Assembly: GCA_041650055.1 (NCBI GenBank) | Contig: JBAZLV010000001.1 | Span: 1 to 64,000 of the forward strand | From: JBAZLV01 sp041650055 | Lineage (GTDB): Bacteria > Nitrospirota > UBA9217 | Direction of reading: 5' to 3' | Length of the DNA: 64,000 nucleotides | Shown here: in pieces, positions 55,001-63,571 of the stretch | Position numbering within the stretch: position 1 is the stretch's first letter | Layout: every line of letters begins with the position of its first letter | Made by a program: the position numbers and the translations under genes | Notes under the pieces: model-generated | The model's database searches: none | Told to the model about the DNA's origin: nothing | What the model saw: only the letters and a program-made list of their open reading frames with translations

Positions 55001-55108
55001 ATCTTCTCACAGATTTTAACGCTGTATATTACTCCGGTTATTTATTTGTACATGGACAAGTTCCAGCATCACGCAGGAAAGCTGAGTATTTTTCACCGGA
55101 GAGGATAG
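52001..55108 (+). CDS. RND multidrug efflux transporter (HAE1/AcrB type)
   Basis: 1035 residues, full length, with 12 membrane segments. Starts NIAGPFIHRPIMTTLVMLA. TM4 carries the proton-relay pair in GFVVDDAIVMLEN, and TM10 carries the Lys in GIVKKNAIMMIDFALE. Two large periplasmic loops are present. Proton-driven export of drugs or lipids with the adaptor at 50706 and TolC at 49111. Confidence 0.97.
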   Translation: MNIAGPFIHRPIMTTLVMLAILLFGMMTYRLLPVSDLPNVDFPTIQVSANYAGASAETMASAVATPLERQFSTIAGIDNMTSFSALGMTRITLQFSLDRDIDAAAQDVQSMIAKAARQLPPDMPTPPSYQKVNPADSPVLYLALSSPTLPLSTVNEYADTTIAQRISMISGVAQVQIYGEQKYAVRAQLDPRALASRGIGIDEVADAVARGNVTLPTGVLQGQNKAYTIEASGQLMNAEAYRPLIVTYRNGNPVRLGELGRVVDGVENDKVASWFYKTETGVSSRAIILAIQRQPGTNTIEVVDSIMKLLPKFRAEMPASVNLDIHYDRSQSIRESVRDVKITLGLAIVLVVLVIFLFLRNTSATIIPSLALPMSIIGTFTVMYLLGYSIDNLSLMAMILAVGFVVDDAIVMLENIVRHMEHGEPVLQAALNGSKEIGFTILSMTLSLVAVFIPVLFMGGILGKLLHEFAVVISAAILVSGVVSLTLTPMLCSRFLKPAGQERHGKYYMMLERFFDRMRAFYKQSLLIVLKHHFPTLMATIALAVLTALLFWKMPMGFLPSEDTGQIAAFTEAQQGISFDDMVKHQNELADIIAQDPNIATFMSRLGPSGSAPGSNQGRMSIRLKPRAERSLHADEVIQVLRKKTADVVGIKLFLQNVPPIRIGGRLTKSQYQYTLQSGDIDELYRAAPLLEAKLQALPELQDVTTDLQLKNPQVNLEIDRDKASSLGISAHQIETALSMAYSTMQVSTILAPTNQYQIIMELLPQYQADPSALTMLYVRSSSGKLVPLHVVTKPSVGTGPLIVNHQGQLPAVTISFNLRPGVFLSDAVTLVDNVARDTLPASITTSFQGTAQAFQSSTQGLFLLLVMAIVIIYIVLGILYESFIHPLTILSGLPAAGVGALLTLMVFGYELNIYGFVGVIMLIGIVKKNAIMMIDFALEAERKEGKNPHDAILEGALVRFRPIMMTTMAALMGTLPIALGMGAGADARRPLGLAVVGGLIFSQILTLYITPVIYLYMDKFQHHAGKLSIFHRRG

Positions 55109-55109
55109 C

Positions 55110-55205
55110 CGGTAATTTCAAATGACAGAGAACAAAGTTCAAATAACTCACTGATGGGAAATAAACGTGATTTTGAACTTTGAACCTTGAACTTAGAACT
55201 TCTCA
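55110..55205. repeat. Dispersed intergenic repeat, copy 3
   Basis: Contains CAAAGTTCAAAT (55133-55144) and TTTGAACTTTG (55172-55182), the same inverted arms as copy 1, plus further TTGAACTT words. Confidence 0.7.
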
Positions 55206-55220
55206 TATTCTGAGGTTTTT

Positions 55221-56396
55221 ATGATGAAAAAGAAAATTATCATTAGTGCCGTATTGATATGCATTCTCATAATCGGAGGTATTCTTGCATTCCGGTATAA
55301 GGGAAATGCAACTGAATACCGGACCGATAAAGTGACCAGAGGAGATATTCAGCAATCCATTACGGCAACCGGTAATGTGAATGCGGTTACAACAGTGCTT
55401 GTCGGAACCCAGGTTTCCGGAAACATAAAAAGACTCTATGTTGATTTCAACTCCCGGGTAAAAAAAGGCCAGATCATCGCACAAATTGATCCTGCCACAT
55501 TTGAATCGCAAGTACAACAGGCTCAGGCAAATCTTCTCGCAGCGCAGGCAAACCTTGAAAAAGCGGAAGCAACTCTGATTGATGCAAAAAGGACGTTTGA
55601 TCGAAACAAGGAATTATTTGCGAAAAATCTTATTGCGCGAAGTGAAGTGGATACTGCGGAAACGAATTATCGGACGGCAAATGCTCAAGTAAGCGCATCA
55701 CGGGCGCAAACGGAACAGACAAAAGCCGCGCTCGATATTGCAAAACAGAATCTGGAGTATACCAAAATCATTTCGCCCGTGAACGGCGTTGTTATATCTC
55801 GGAATGTGGATGTAGGGCAGACGGTTGCCGCGAGTTTTCAGACACCGACCCTGTTTACCATTGCGGAAGACCTTACAAAAATGCAGATTGACACGAATGT
55901 TGCTGAATCGGATATTGGTGGAGTTTGTGTCGGTCAGGATGTTGAATTTACCGTGGATGCATATCCGGATGCGCCGTTTCATGGAAAAGTATATCAAATC
56001 CGGCAGGCGCCGATAACGGTTCAAAATGTGGTTACCTATAATGTGGTAATTCAGGTAAATAATAAAGAACTGAAATTGATGCCAGGCATGACTGCCAATG
56101 TGTCCATTGTTCTCACGGCCAGGCAAAATGTCCTGAGAATTTCGAATGCAGCGCTTCGATTCCGGTTAACCGATAAAGGGGTAAATTTGAAGCCAGGGTC
56201 TTCAGAAAAAAAAGGACCGGCAGTATGGGTACTGGAAAACGGCCAGCCAAAGCGTGTACCGGTGACCCCAGGCATCAGCGATGGAACGGTGACCGAAATT
56301 GTTTCCGGAGATATTCAGGAAGGCCAGCAGGTCATTATCGAAACACTGAAAAAAGGCAAAGGAACAGGCATGCCTGGTCCGCCACGAATGTTCTAA
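55221..56396 (+). CDS. macA: MacA-type periplasmic adaptor
   Basis: 391 residues. N-terminal anchor (about 5-25, no lipobox), lipoyl halves (VGTQVSGNIKRLYVDFNSRV and ISPVNGVVISRNVDVGQTV), coiled-coil hairpin (FESQVQQAQANLLAAQANLE) and beta-barrel (MPGMTANVSIVLTARQNVL). The MacA assignment follows from the macB genes directly after it. The stop is 2 bp before the ATPase ATG. Confidence 0.93.
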   Translation: MMKKKIIISAVLICILIIGGILAFRYKGNATEYRTDKVTRGDIQQSITATGNVNAVTTVLVGTQVSGNIKRLYVDFNSRVKKGQIIAQIDPATFESQVQQAQANLLAAQANLEKAEATLIDAKRTFDRNKELFAKNLIARSEVDTAETNYRTANAQVSASRAQTEQTKAALDIAKQNLEYTKIISPVNGVVISRNVDVGQTVAASFQTPTLFTIAEDLTKMQIDTNVAESDIGGVCVGQDVEFTVDAYPDAPFHGKVYQIRQAPITVQNVVTYNVVIQVNNKELKLMPGMTANVSIVLTARQNVLRISNAALRFRLTDKGVNLKPGSSEKKGPAVWVLENGQPKRVPVTPGISDGTVTEIVSGDIQEGQQVIIETLKKGKGTGMPGPPRMF

Positions 56397-56398
56397 GT

Positions 56399-57115
56399 AT
56401 GCCGCTTATTGAAATTCGAAATATCGGAAAGACTTACCATCTTGGTGATATCGATCTGGAAGTATTGAAATCCGTTTCAACCACGATCGAACAAGGTGAA
56501 TTTGTTGCCATCATGGGGCCTTCGGGCTCCGGCAAATCGACATTCATGAACATTCTCGGATGTCTTGACCAGCCCACGGCTGGAGCATACCTCCTTGAAG
56601 GGACTAACGTCGGCACGCTTTCCCGCGACGAGCTTGCAGAGATCAGAAATAAAAAGATCGGGTTTGTCTTTCAGGGATTCAATCTTCTTTCACGGACATC
56701 CGCGCTTGAAAATGTGGAACTGCCGATGTTATATAACGGTCATCCGGCAGAAGACCGACACAAACGAGCGTGTATTGCGCTCAAAAGCGTTGGACTTGAA
56801 GGCCGAGAACATCATCATCCAAACCAGCTTTCCGGAGGACAGCAACAGCGGGTTGCCATTGCCCGGGCGCTTGTGAATGATGCGCCCATCATTCTTGCAG
56901 ATGAACCGACCGGAAATCTCGATACGAAAACAAGCATCGAGATTATGGAGCTCTTCGTCAAATTAAATCAGGAGGCGCATATTACGGTCATCGTTGTTAC
57001 GCATGAGCCTGATATTGCATCTTTTAGCAAACGAATCATCAAGTTTCTTGATGGGCGGCTTGTGAGCGACGAATTGAGGGCAAATTCCAATAATCAATCG
57101 CCAATACTCAAATAA
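56399..57115 (+). CDS. macB: MacB-type ABC ATPase
   Basis: 238 residues from the ATG at 56399. Walker A GPSGSGKST, Q-loop GFVFQGFNLL, signature LSGGQQQRVAIARAL, Walker B ILADEPTGNLD, switch His in VVTHEPDI. Of the LolD/MacB ATPase class. Here the ATPase is separate from the permease, whereas E. coli MacB is one chain. The C-terminal tail (ANSNNQSPILK) is encoded by the dispersed repeat. Confidence 0.96.
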   Translation: MPLIEIRNIGKTYHLGDIDLEVLKSVSTTIEQGEFVAIMGPSGSGKSTFMNILGCLDQPTAGAYLLEGTNVGTLSRDELAEIRNKKIGFVFQGFNLLSRTSALENVELPMLYNGHPAEDRHKRACIALKSVGLEGREHHHPNQLSGGQQQRVAIARALVNDAPIILADEPTGNLDTKTSIEIMELFVKLNQEAHITVIVVTHEPDIASFSKRIIKFLDGRLVSDELRANSNNQSPILK

Positions 57116-57205
57116 ATTCCAAGTGTCAAGCACGAAAGTTCCAAACTTTTGGTTATTGAAATTTGATTATTGGTGTTTGTTTGAGATTTGTGATTTGAAA
57201 TTTGG
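57085..57205. repeat. Dispersed intergenic repeat, copy 4
   Basis: CCAATAATCAA (57087-57097) and TTGATTATTGG (57163-57173) form an 11-bp inverted repeat. The first arm is inside the ATPase gene, and the rest fills the gap to the permease. Confidence 0.7.
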
Positions 57206-57216
57206 TGCTTAATTTT

Positions 57217-58446
57217 ATGATCAACATTCCTTCCACCGTAAAAATATCCTTCCGCGCCTTGTGGGTGAATAAAATGCGCTCAGCACTTACCATGCTCGGC
57301 ATTATCATTGGTGTCGGTGCTGTTATCGCGATGGTTGCGATTGGCAGCGGAGCGAGTAAAAAGATATCTGAACATATTTCGAGCATGGGAAGCAACCTTC
57401 TCATCGTGCTTTCCGGGTCCACCACATCAGGAGGAGTGCGCATGGGATCCGGTTCTCAACCCACGCTGTCTCTGAGCGATGCCGAAGCTATTCTCAAGGA
57501 ATGCATGGCTGTTGAAGAAATTGGACCGATTTTGAGTGGAGTTGCACAGATTGTCTTCGGACACTTAAACTGGTCAACCGGCGTACAGGGAACAACGCCT
57601 GGCATGCTGGTTGTTCGTGATTGGTCGCTGTCATCAGGCAGACCGTTTACTGATCAGGACGTAAAAAGCGCAACCAAGGTTGCGTTGCTTGGGCAGACGG
57701 TTGTGGATAATCTATTTGGCGACCAAAATCCTGTTGGCCAGACGGTCAGGATAAAAAATGTGCCTTTTACCGTGATCGGAGTCTTGTCTGTCAAAGGACA
57801 ATCGGCCCAGGGGCAGGACCAGGACGATACGATTTATGTTCCCATAACGACTGCTCAAAAGAAACTGTTTGGAACGCAGTTCCCCGGCATGGTCCGGCTC
57901 ATCATGGTCAAGGCAAAAAGTGCAGAAGACCTTTCTGTGGCAGAAGCGCAGATCAGCGAACTGCTCAGGCAGCGCCATCACCTTGGACAGAAACAGGATA
58001 ATGATTTTACCATTCGAAACCTTACCCAGATCATGCAGGCTGCAGAACAATCGACCCGCGTTATGACACTTCTTCTGGGTGCGATTGCTTCTGTCTCGCT
58101 TCTTGTCGGCGGGATAGGGATCATGAATATCATGCTTGTGTCAGTTACTGAGCGTACTCGGGAAATTGGCATTCGGATGGCAATCGGTGCAAAGACCTGG
58201 GACATCCGGCTTCAATTCATCATCGAGGCGCTGACGCTTTCCCTCATCGGCGGAATTATCGGGATCATTGTTGGTGTTTCCACTTCATTTGTACTTTCAT
58301 CCATTTCCGGATGGCCGACCGTTGTATCAATATTTTCTATTCTGGTTGCATTCGGCTTCTCGGGTCTGATTGGAATATTCTTCGGATTTTATCCTGCCTA
58401 TAAAGCTTCTCTTTTGAATCCTATTGATGCGTTACGGTATGAGTAA
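57217..58446 (+). CDS. macB: MacB-type ABC permease (FtsX family)
   Basis: 409 residues from the ATG at 57217. N-terminal membrane segment (ALTMLGIIIGVGAVIAMVAI), a large periplasmic MacB_PCD domain, and three C-terminal segments of the FtsX type with the VSVTERTREIGIRMAIGAK loop. It ends NPIDALRYE, as MacB proteins do. No ribosome site is evident after the repeat. Its last 429 bp recur at 61313-61741. Confidence 0.95.
   Translation: MINIPSTVKISFRALWVNKMRSALTMLGIIIGVGAVIAMVAIGSGASKKISEHISSMGSNLLIVLSGSTTSGGVRMGSGSQPTLSLSDAEAILKECMAVEEIGPILSGVAQIVFGHLNWSTGVQGTTPGMLVVRDWSLSSGRPFTDQDVKSATKVALLGQTVVDNLFGDQNPVGQTVRIKNVPFTVIGVLSVKGQSAQGQDQDDTIYVPITTAQKKLFGTQFPGMVRLIMVKAKSAEDLSVAEAQISELLRQRHHLGQKQDNDFTIRNLTQIMQAAEQSTRVMTLLLGAIASVSLLVGGIGIMNIMLVSVTERTREIGIRMAIGAKTWDIRLQFIIEALTLSLIGGIIGIIVGVSTSFVLSSISGWPTVVSIFSILVAFGFSGLIGIFFGFYPAYKASLLNPIDALRYE
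58018..58446 (+). repeat. Duplicated macB 3' end, copy A
   Basis: 429 bp aligned without gaps to 61313-61741. By eye about 35 mismatches, nearly all silent; a central run of about 150 bp is almost identical. Confidence 0.9.
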
Positions 58447-58730
58447 TCATATTTTAATTTTACAATTTTCTTAAACACATTTTTTACTTGACGAACACTC
58501 ATAAATAAGTAACCTATGCCTTGATAAGGTTCTTGAAAATTCGAGATGGAGTCAATTTCGTCATGCTTTGAAGGCGGATATCCAGCAATGTTTTAAAAAC
58601 TTGGATTTCTGTTTTACAGGCAAGAAGGGAAGCAGTATTTTTAGCCATCAAGATTTTTGGTAAGATGCCATTACTTCTGCTTCCTGGATATCCAGTATTG
58701 CTGTTGAATGCAATGAGGTAGTCATTACTT

Positions 58731-60194
58731 ATGCTTTTCAATTCCCTTGAGTTTACAATTTTTTTTCCTGTTGTTACAATCCTGTATTTTCTAATCCCCC
58801 ATAAATTCAGATGGGGATTATTACTTCTGGCGAGCTGTATATTCTATATGGCTTTTATTCCTGTTTATATTGCTATCTTAGCAATTACAATTGTAATTGA
58901 TTATGTGGCAGGTATGAAAATTGAGGACTCTCAGGGAAAAAGAAAAAAGAAGTATTTGTTATTCAGCATTGTGGCAACATGCTTGGTACTATTTATTTTT
59001 AAGTATTTTAATTTTTTTAATAGCAATTTTGCTTCTATAGCAAATTTTTTCCACTGGAAATACCCTATTGAAATGTTAAACATCATTTTGCCTATTGGCT
59101 TGTCCTTCCATACATTTCAAAGTTTGAGTTATGTGCTTGAAGTGTATCGAGGGAAACAAAAGGCAGAGAGACATTTCGGTATATATTCTTTGTACGTTAT
59201 GTTTTATCCACAGCTTGTCGCCGGTCCCATAGAAAGACCTCAAAATTTACTTCATCAATTTAGAGAAGAACATTTTTTTGAATATAGAAGAGTAACAGAC
59301 GGGTTGAAGCTCATGGCCTGGGGGATGTTCAAGAAGGTCGTCATAGCCGATCGGTTAGCGCTAGCAGTGAACCAAGTTTACGCTTCTCCCACGGAATACT
59401 CAGGATTATCTCTTATTATAGCCACTGTTTTTTTTGCTTTTCAAATATACTGTGATTTTTCCGGATATTCAGATATAGCAATAGGCGCTGCACAAGTGAT
59501 GGGCTTTAAGCTAATGGATAACTTTAAAAGGCCCTATCATGCAAAAAGCATCTCAGAATTTTGGAAGAGATGGCATATATCGTTGTCTACGTGGTTTAGA
59601 GATTATCTCTATATATCATTGGGAGGAAACAAAGTCGCAAGATGGAGATGGCAGTTTAATTTATTCATAACATTTGTAATAAGTGGATTATGGCATGGAG
59701 CAAATTGGACTTATGTCCTTTGGGGAGCATTAAACGGATTTTATCTCATATTTGCTCTATGGACAAAAGATTTGCGGGAAAGGTTGATTCAAGTAACTGG
59801 ATTAGTTAAATATCAACATGTCCTAAATGTGTGGTCAATAACAATTACCTTTTCTTTGATATGTTTTTCTTGGATTTTTTTTAGGGCTAAAAATGCACAT
59901 GACGCGTGGTATATCGTTACCCATTTGTTTACTGGTTTTGAAAACTTTTTTAGATTTGCATATATTAAAGCAAGCTTTGCTGGGCTCGGTTTGAGCAAGC
60001 AAGAACTTATAATTGCTCTCTTATCTATTTGCTTTATGGAATTCGTTCATTTTATACAAAGGCATTATAAAATGAGACAAATGCTATCGGAAAAACCTAT
60101 CTGGTATAGATGGACTGTTTATTATGCCGTTGTCTTAAGTATACTCTTTTTCGGGGTATTCGGGAAAAATAACTTTATTTATTTCCAATTTTAA
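58731..60194 (+). CDS. MBOAT-family O-acyltransferase (AlgI/DltB-like)
   Basis: 487 residues with about 11 membrane segments. Starts MLFNSLEFTIFFPVV, a common MBOAT beginning. Contains LPIGLSFHTFQSLSYVLEV, FPKR-type conserved loops (SISEFWKRWHISLSTWFRDY) and the catalytic-His region GLWHGANWTYVLWGALNG. It moves acyl groups across the membrane for polysaccharide O-acetylation with an SGNH partner, here the next gene. AT-rich, with codon use unlike its neighbours. The 284 bp before it (58447-58730) hold no convincing gene. Confidence 0.94.
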   Translation: MLFNSLEFTIFFPVVTILYFLIPHKFRWGLLLLASCIFYMAFIPVYIAILAITIVIDYVAGMKIEDSQGKRKKKYLLFSIVATCLVLFIFKYFNFFNSNFASIANFFHWKYPIEMLNIILPIGLSFHTFQSLSYVLEVYRGKQKAERHFGIYSLYVMFYPQLVAGPIERPQNLLHQFREEHFFEYRRVTDGLKLMAWGMFKKVVIADRLALAVNQVYASPTEYSGLSLIIATVFFAFQIYCDFSGYSDIAIGAAQVMGFKLMDNFKRPYHAKSISEFWKRWHISLSTWFRDYLYISLGGNKVARWRWQFNLFITFVISGLWHGANWTYVLWGALNGFYLIFALWTKDLRERLIQVTGLVKYQHVLNVWSITITFSLICFSWIFFRAKNAHDAWYIVTHLFTGFENFFRFAYIKASFAGLGLSKQELIIALLSICFMEFVHFIQRHYKMRQMLSEKPIWYRWTVYYAVVLSILFFGVFGKNNFIYFQF

Positions 60195-60201
60195 ATTTGC
60201 T

Positions 60202-61257
60202 ATGAAAAAATTCGCTACAAAATTGACCTTATTTGTGTTTCCTGTTTTATTGCTTGTTGTTTGCGCAAATTATTTCGGAGATGCAGGAAATTTGTTTTCA
60301 AAAACTGCCGAAGTTCGTATTGCGGAATATTTAACAGAAGGCTACAACGTAGCAAACATGCTTAATATAGACGAACGTGCTTTGCAACGTAATATTATTA
60401 AACTTACAAAAACAGCTCCTGCTATAGTTGTGCTTGGTTCAAGCACGATTATGCTGATTAGGTCACATTACTATAACACAAATAGCTTTAAGAATAATGG
60501 TGTTTCAGGGGCTTCCCTTGAAGACATAATTGCAATTTATCAAATGTATAAATTAAAAGGTTCGTTGCCAAAAAAAATAGTAATAGGCATAGATCCTTGG
60601 ATTTTCAATAAACACAGTGGCCAAAGTCGTTGGAAAACTTTAAAAATGGAATATTTATCGTTTTTTTCATCTAAGATCTCTCTTAAAGAGTCAACTGTTG
60701 CTCTTGATAAATTCATGCAGCTTTTCTCCCCCAGTTATTTTCAGTCCTCTATAAAAATTTTATTAAGGAAAATTAAAGACAAAGAGGAACCGATTTTTTT
60801 TCCAACAACGCTGGCAACACATGAGGGTTCCATTAAATTCACGGATGGCTCAATATCCTACGACCTAAACTATCGTAATGTTACAATCCATGATGTACAG
60901 AACAGAGCAAAACAGTTCATCTCTCATGATATTTATTCCTTGGAAAGATACGTTGTTTTTTCAAAGGAATATGTTGACCTCTTGAATAGTTTTATCGAGG
61001 AAATCTTATCTCATAATATTCAGTTGGAATTTATTCTCATGCCGTACCATCCATTAGTCTACGATTTTTTAGTCGCCAACACTAAATATAAAATAATAGA
61101 AGAGCTCGAACGCTATATTCAAGAAATTGCTTTAAATAAAAAAATTTTGTTAAGGGGAAGTTATAATCCAAGGAATTTAGGATTGAACGGGTCACATTTT
61201 TATGATGGAATGCATTTAAATGAGAGAGGTGTTCGTGTTATTTTTGAAGCGATATGA
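60202..61257 (+). CDS. SGNH-like (AlgJ/DltD-type) partner of the MBOAT protein
   Basis: 351 residues. One N-terminal segment (about 8-25) exports the rest. SGNH-hydrolase blocks: VVLGSSTIM (Ser of block I), GVSGASLED (block II) and DGMHLNERG (Asp-x-x-His of block V). With the MBOAT gene 7 bp upstream, it likely completes acyl transfer onto an extracellular polymer. Strongly AT-rich like its partner. The polymer is unknown. Confidence 0.85.
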   Translation: MKKFATKLTLFVFPVLLLVVCANYFGDAGNLFSKTAEVRIAEYLTEGYNVANMLNIDERALQRNIIKLTKTAPAIVVLGSSTIMLIRSHYYNTNSFKNNGVSGASLEDIIAIYQMYKLKGSLPKKIVIGIDPWIFNKHSGQSRWKTLKMEYLSFFSSKISLKESTVALDKFMQLFSPSYFQSSIKILLRKIKDKEEPIFFPTTLATHEGSIKFTDGSISYDLNYRNVTIHDVQNRAKQFISHDIYSLERYVVFSKEYVDLLNSFIEEILSHNIQLEFILMPYHPLVYDFLVANTKYKIIEELERYIQEIALNKKILLRGSYNPRNLGLNGSHFYDGMHLNERGVRVIFEAI

Positions 61258-61297
61258 GATTGACAACTCGGCCACATGCCGTACAAAAAATAGGTTA

Positions 61298-61741
61298 ATG
61301 ACTCATGGTAGCAACCTTACCCAAATTATGCAGGCTGCGGAACAATCCACACGCGTTATGACGCTTCTGCTTGGTGCAATTGCTTCTGTTTCGCTTCTTG
61401 TCGGCGGGATAGGGATCATGAATATCATGCTTGTGTCCGTTACTGAGCGTACTCGGGAAATTGGAATTCGGATGGCAATCGGCGCAAAGACCTGGGATAT
61501 CCGACTTCAATTTATCATTGAAGTGTTGACGCTTTCCCTGATCGGCGGAATTATCGGGATCATTGTTGGTGTTTCCACTTCATTTATACTTTCATCCATT
61601 TCCGGATGGCCGACCGTTGTATCAATATTTTCTATTCTGGTTGCATTCGGCTTCTCGGGTCTGATTGGAATTTTCTTCGGGTTTTATCCTGCTTATAAAG
61701 CATCGCTTCTCAATCCGATTGATGCACTGCGATATGAGTAG
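61298..61741 (+). pseudogene. Truncated second macB permease (C-terminal 142 residues)
   Basis: From 61313 the frame matches macB residues from NLTQIMQAAEQ to the end. Only two amino-acid changes (A to V, V to I) are seen against about 35 nucleotide changes. There is no N-terminal or periplasmic domain upstream; the sequence switches abruptly to the end of the AT-rich SGNH gene. A remnant of a separate, formerly selected macB. Confidence 0.9.
61313..61741 (+). repeat. Duplicated macB 3' end, copy B
   Basis: Direct repeat of 58018-58446 (offset 3295), about 92% identical by eye. Bounds the AT-rich acyltransferase pair on the right. Confidence 0.9.
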
Positions 61742-61867
61742 TATGGCTGGTCACAGATATTTGTCGTTATTTACTATTCTGAATTTGATTTTTGATTCAG
61801 GAAGGTCTCTTCGCTGTTCTATCGGAACTCGCTCTTGGCAATTCCTTAATCCGCAACAGTGTTCTCA

Positions 61868-63454
61868 TCAATGATTTCTGATAATCAAATCCGGCGGGAA
61901 ACCGCACTCCAGAGCTCCCCAGTGCTTGCCGTTAATAAAAATGGGCATGGACAGACTATTCAGGACTTCGCCCGTATCCCGTAAAAACGTCAGAAGGAGA
62001 AACGGTTTGGTGTTGGTTGCATAGCGCTTTTGCGTTTCATTGCTGAAATTGATTTTTTTGTCCCTGCTTTGTACGATATCGATGGCATAATTACCGGTTA
62101 GCGGTTTACAGCAGTTACTATGGTGTGTCGGTAGGTATCCGCTGCTGTCCGTCAGAATGGAATAGACAAATCCGAGATCATCCCTTACCGTATCCATCAA
62201 ATCACGAATATCCGTTTCAAAAAACTTGTCATAGCAGGTTGTGTATTTTTTTATTGCATCTGTGCCGGGAACCTGTTGGTAATTTTTATCAAAAATATTG
62301 ATTCCCCGATCAGCGAGGGTTTGAATCTTTTTCTCGAACCGGCGGCGGTATTTCCGAACGCGATCAAGCACGTGCTCAAGGCTATCGTTGCCAATCCGAA
62401 CCTGAGCCAGGTTTTCAACCATGTTTTCGGTCAATCGGTTCATAGTCGTTGATATCTGATTTGAATCATTCAAATGGTCAATCACCTTCAGGCTGTGCTC
62501 ATAAATATCCTTCACCTGTCGGTTAATTTCGGAATTATTGAGCGAGAGCTCTTCCACGGCAGATGCGGTTTTTGATAGCGAACGTGTATTTTGCTCAAAA
62601 TCATTTACCCACGTATCGAAGTGATGAACTGTTTTTGCAATCGTTTGTTTTGATGCAAGCGTGGTATCATTGATATCACTGATTTGTTTCGATGTCTGGT
62701 GTACCTGTGTGAGCATATTCGTAATATTGGCTGCTATTTCTTCTGTTGCCCCCTGAACTCGTTCCGCAAGCTTGCGCACTTCATCGGCAACAACAGAAAA
62801 TCCCCGGCCCGCTTCCCCGGCACGTGCGGCCTCAATCGCCGCATTCAAAGCGAGAAGATTGGTTTGATACGAAATCTTTTTTATAAGTTGAACAACTTCT
62901 TTGATATGTTCTGATTTCTTGCTCAGATCATCGACCGTTGTCATCAATGAAGCCAGCTTTTCCGTTGTTCCTTCAACGTCCTGGTTGATTTCCTGCAGCT
63001 CCTGCCTGGCGCTTTGCGCGGTGTCCAGATGAGCGGTTGTCGTTGATGTAATTTGTTGCGTTGTCTTCGAAATTCCCCCCAGGGCACGGGTGACATTCTC
63101 GCTGGATTTAAAAATAGTTTCTGCAAGCTCTCCCTGGGTCTGAGCGCTGCAATCGGATTCCCTGAGATGTTTTACGGTTTTTGTGGATGATATGCCAATG
63201 GAAATGACGAGTCGTTTCAATTCCTGAAAAACAGCATGCAGTCCATAGTAAGCAACCACATACGAACCGATGCCCATGAGTGTTGCAAGGAGCGGAAAAA
63301 TAATGGTAAGTGTTTGAAGATGCTCAGGGTAATTCTTGATTGCATAGCTATAGCCGACGAGCAAGAGCCATCCCGGAAGAATACAGGCCAGAATTTTTTT
63401 TGGCAACGAATTAAAAATCTTTTTGTCAAGCAGGGTATACAGTGCTTTGAACAT
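61868..63454 (-). CDS. Methyl-accepting chemotaxis protein with C-terminal sensor-like domain
   Basis: 528 residues from the ATG at 63454. Two N-terminal hydrophobic segments (about 20-40, 50-72) with almost no periplasmic loop. The signalling domain (about 100-360) has the hairpin tip QTNLLALNAAIEAARAGEAG and GRGFSVVADEVRKLAERV. The C-terminal 130 residues (GYLPTHHSN, NTKPFLLLTFLRDTGE, MPIFINGKHWGALE) match the domain following the signalling part in many chemoreceptors (NGYLPTHN...GRHWG type). It probably senses a cytoplasmic cue. A sigma-28 promoter lies upstream. Confidence 0.94.
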   Translation of the reverse strand: MFKALYTLLDKKIFNSLPKKILACILPGWLLLVGYSYAIKNYPEHLQTLTIIFPLLATLMGIGSYVVAYYGLHAVFQELKRLVISIGISSTKTVKHLRESDCSAQTQGELAETIFKSSENVTRALGGISKTTQQITSTTTAHLDTAQSARQELQEINQDVEGTTEKLASLMTTVDDLSKKSEHIKEVVQLIKKISYQTNLLALNAAIEAARAGEAGRGFSVVADEVRKLAERVQGATEEIAANITNMLTQVHQTSKQISDINDTTLASKQTIAKTVHHFDTWVNDFEQNTRSLSKTASAVEELSLNNSEINRQVKDIYEHSLKVIDHLNDSNQISTTMNRLTENMVENLAQVRIGNDSLEHVLDRVRKYRRRFEKKIQTLADRGINIFDKNYQQVPGTDAIKKYTTCYDKFFETDIRDLMDTVRDDLGFVYSILTDSSGYLPTHHSNCCKPLTGNYAIDIVQSRDKKINFSNETQKRYATNTKPFLLLTFLRDTGEVLNSLSMPIFINGKHWGALECGFPPDLIIRNH

Positions 63455-63528
63455 GCCCACTCTTCTTCCTCTCGACAGAGTAAGGGGGTGAAATCAGGAT
63501 GGATGTTTGGCGTTTACTCCTTTCATAT

Positions 63529-63555
63529 TTATCGGTTTGTTTTTTAATAACTTTA
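63529..63555 (-). promoter_or_regulatory. Sigma-28 promoter of the chemoreceptor gene
   Basis: On the minus strand TAAA (63552-63555), 15 bp, ACCGATAA (63529-63536): one mismatch to the consensus, and about 68 nt from the predicted start to the ATG. Confidence 0.8.
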
Positions 63556-63571
63556 GCACCTTTTGCACATC

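Noticed and set aside
58576..58695. Two GGATATCC motifs, one in the perfect palindrome CTGGATATCCAG
   Set aside because: Short, common palindrome; no flanking duplication or gene structure to support a recombination site.
58514..58741. 75-codon minus-strand frame before the MBOAT gene
   Set aside because: Overlaps the MBOAT start and shows no clear family. A faint resemblance to small YjfB-like motility proteins would need a frameshift and is too weak to call.
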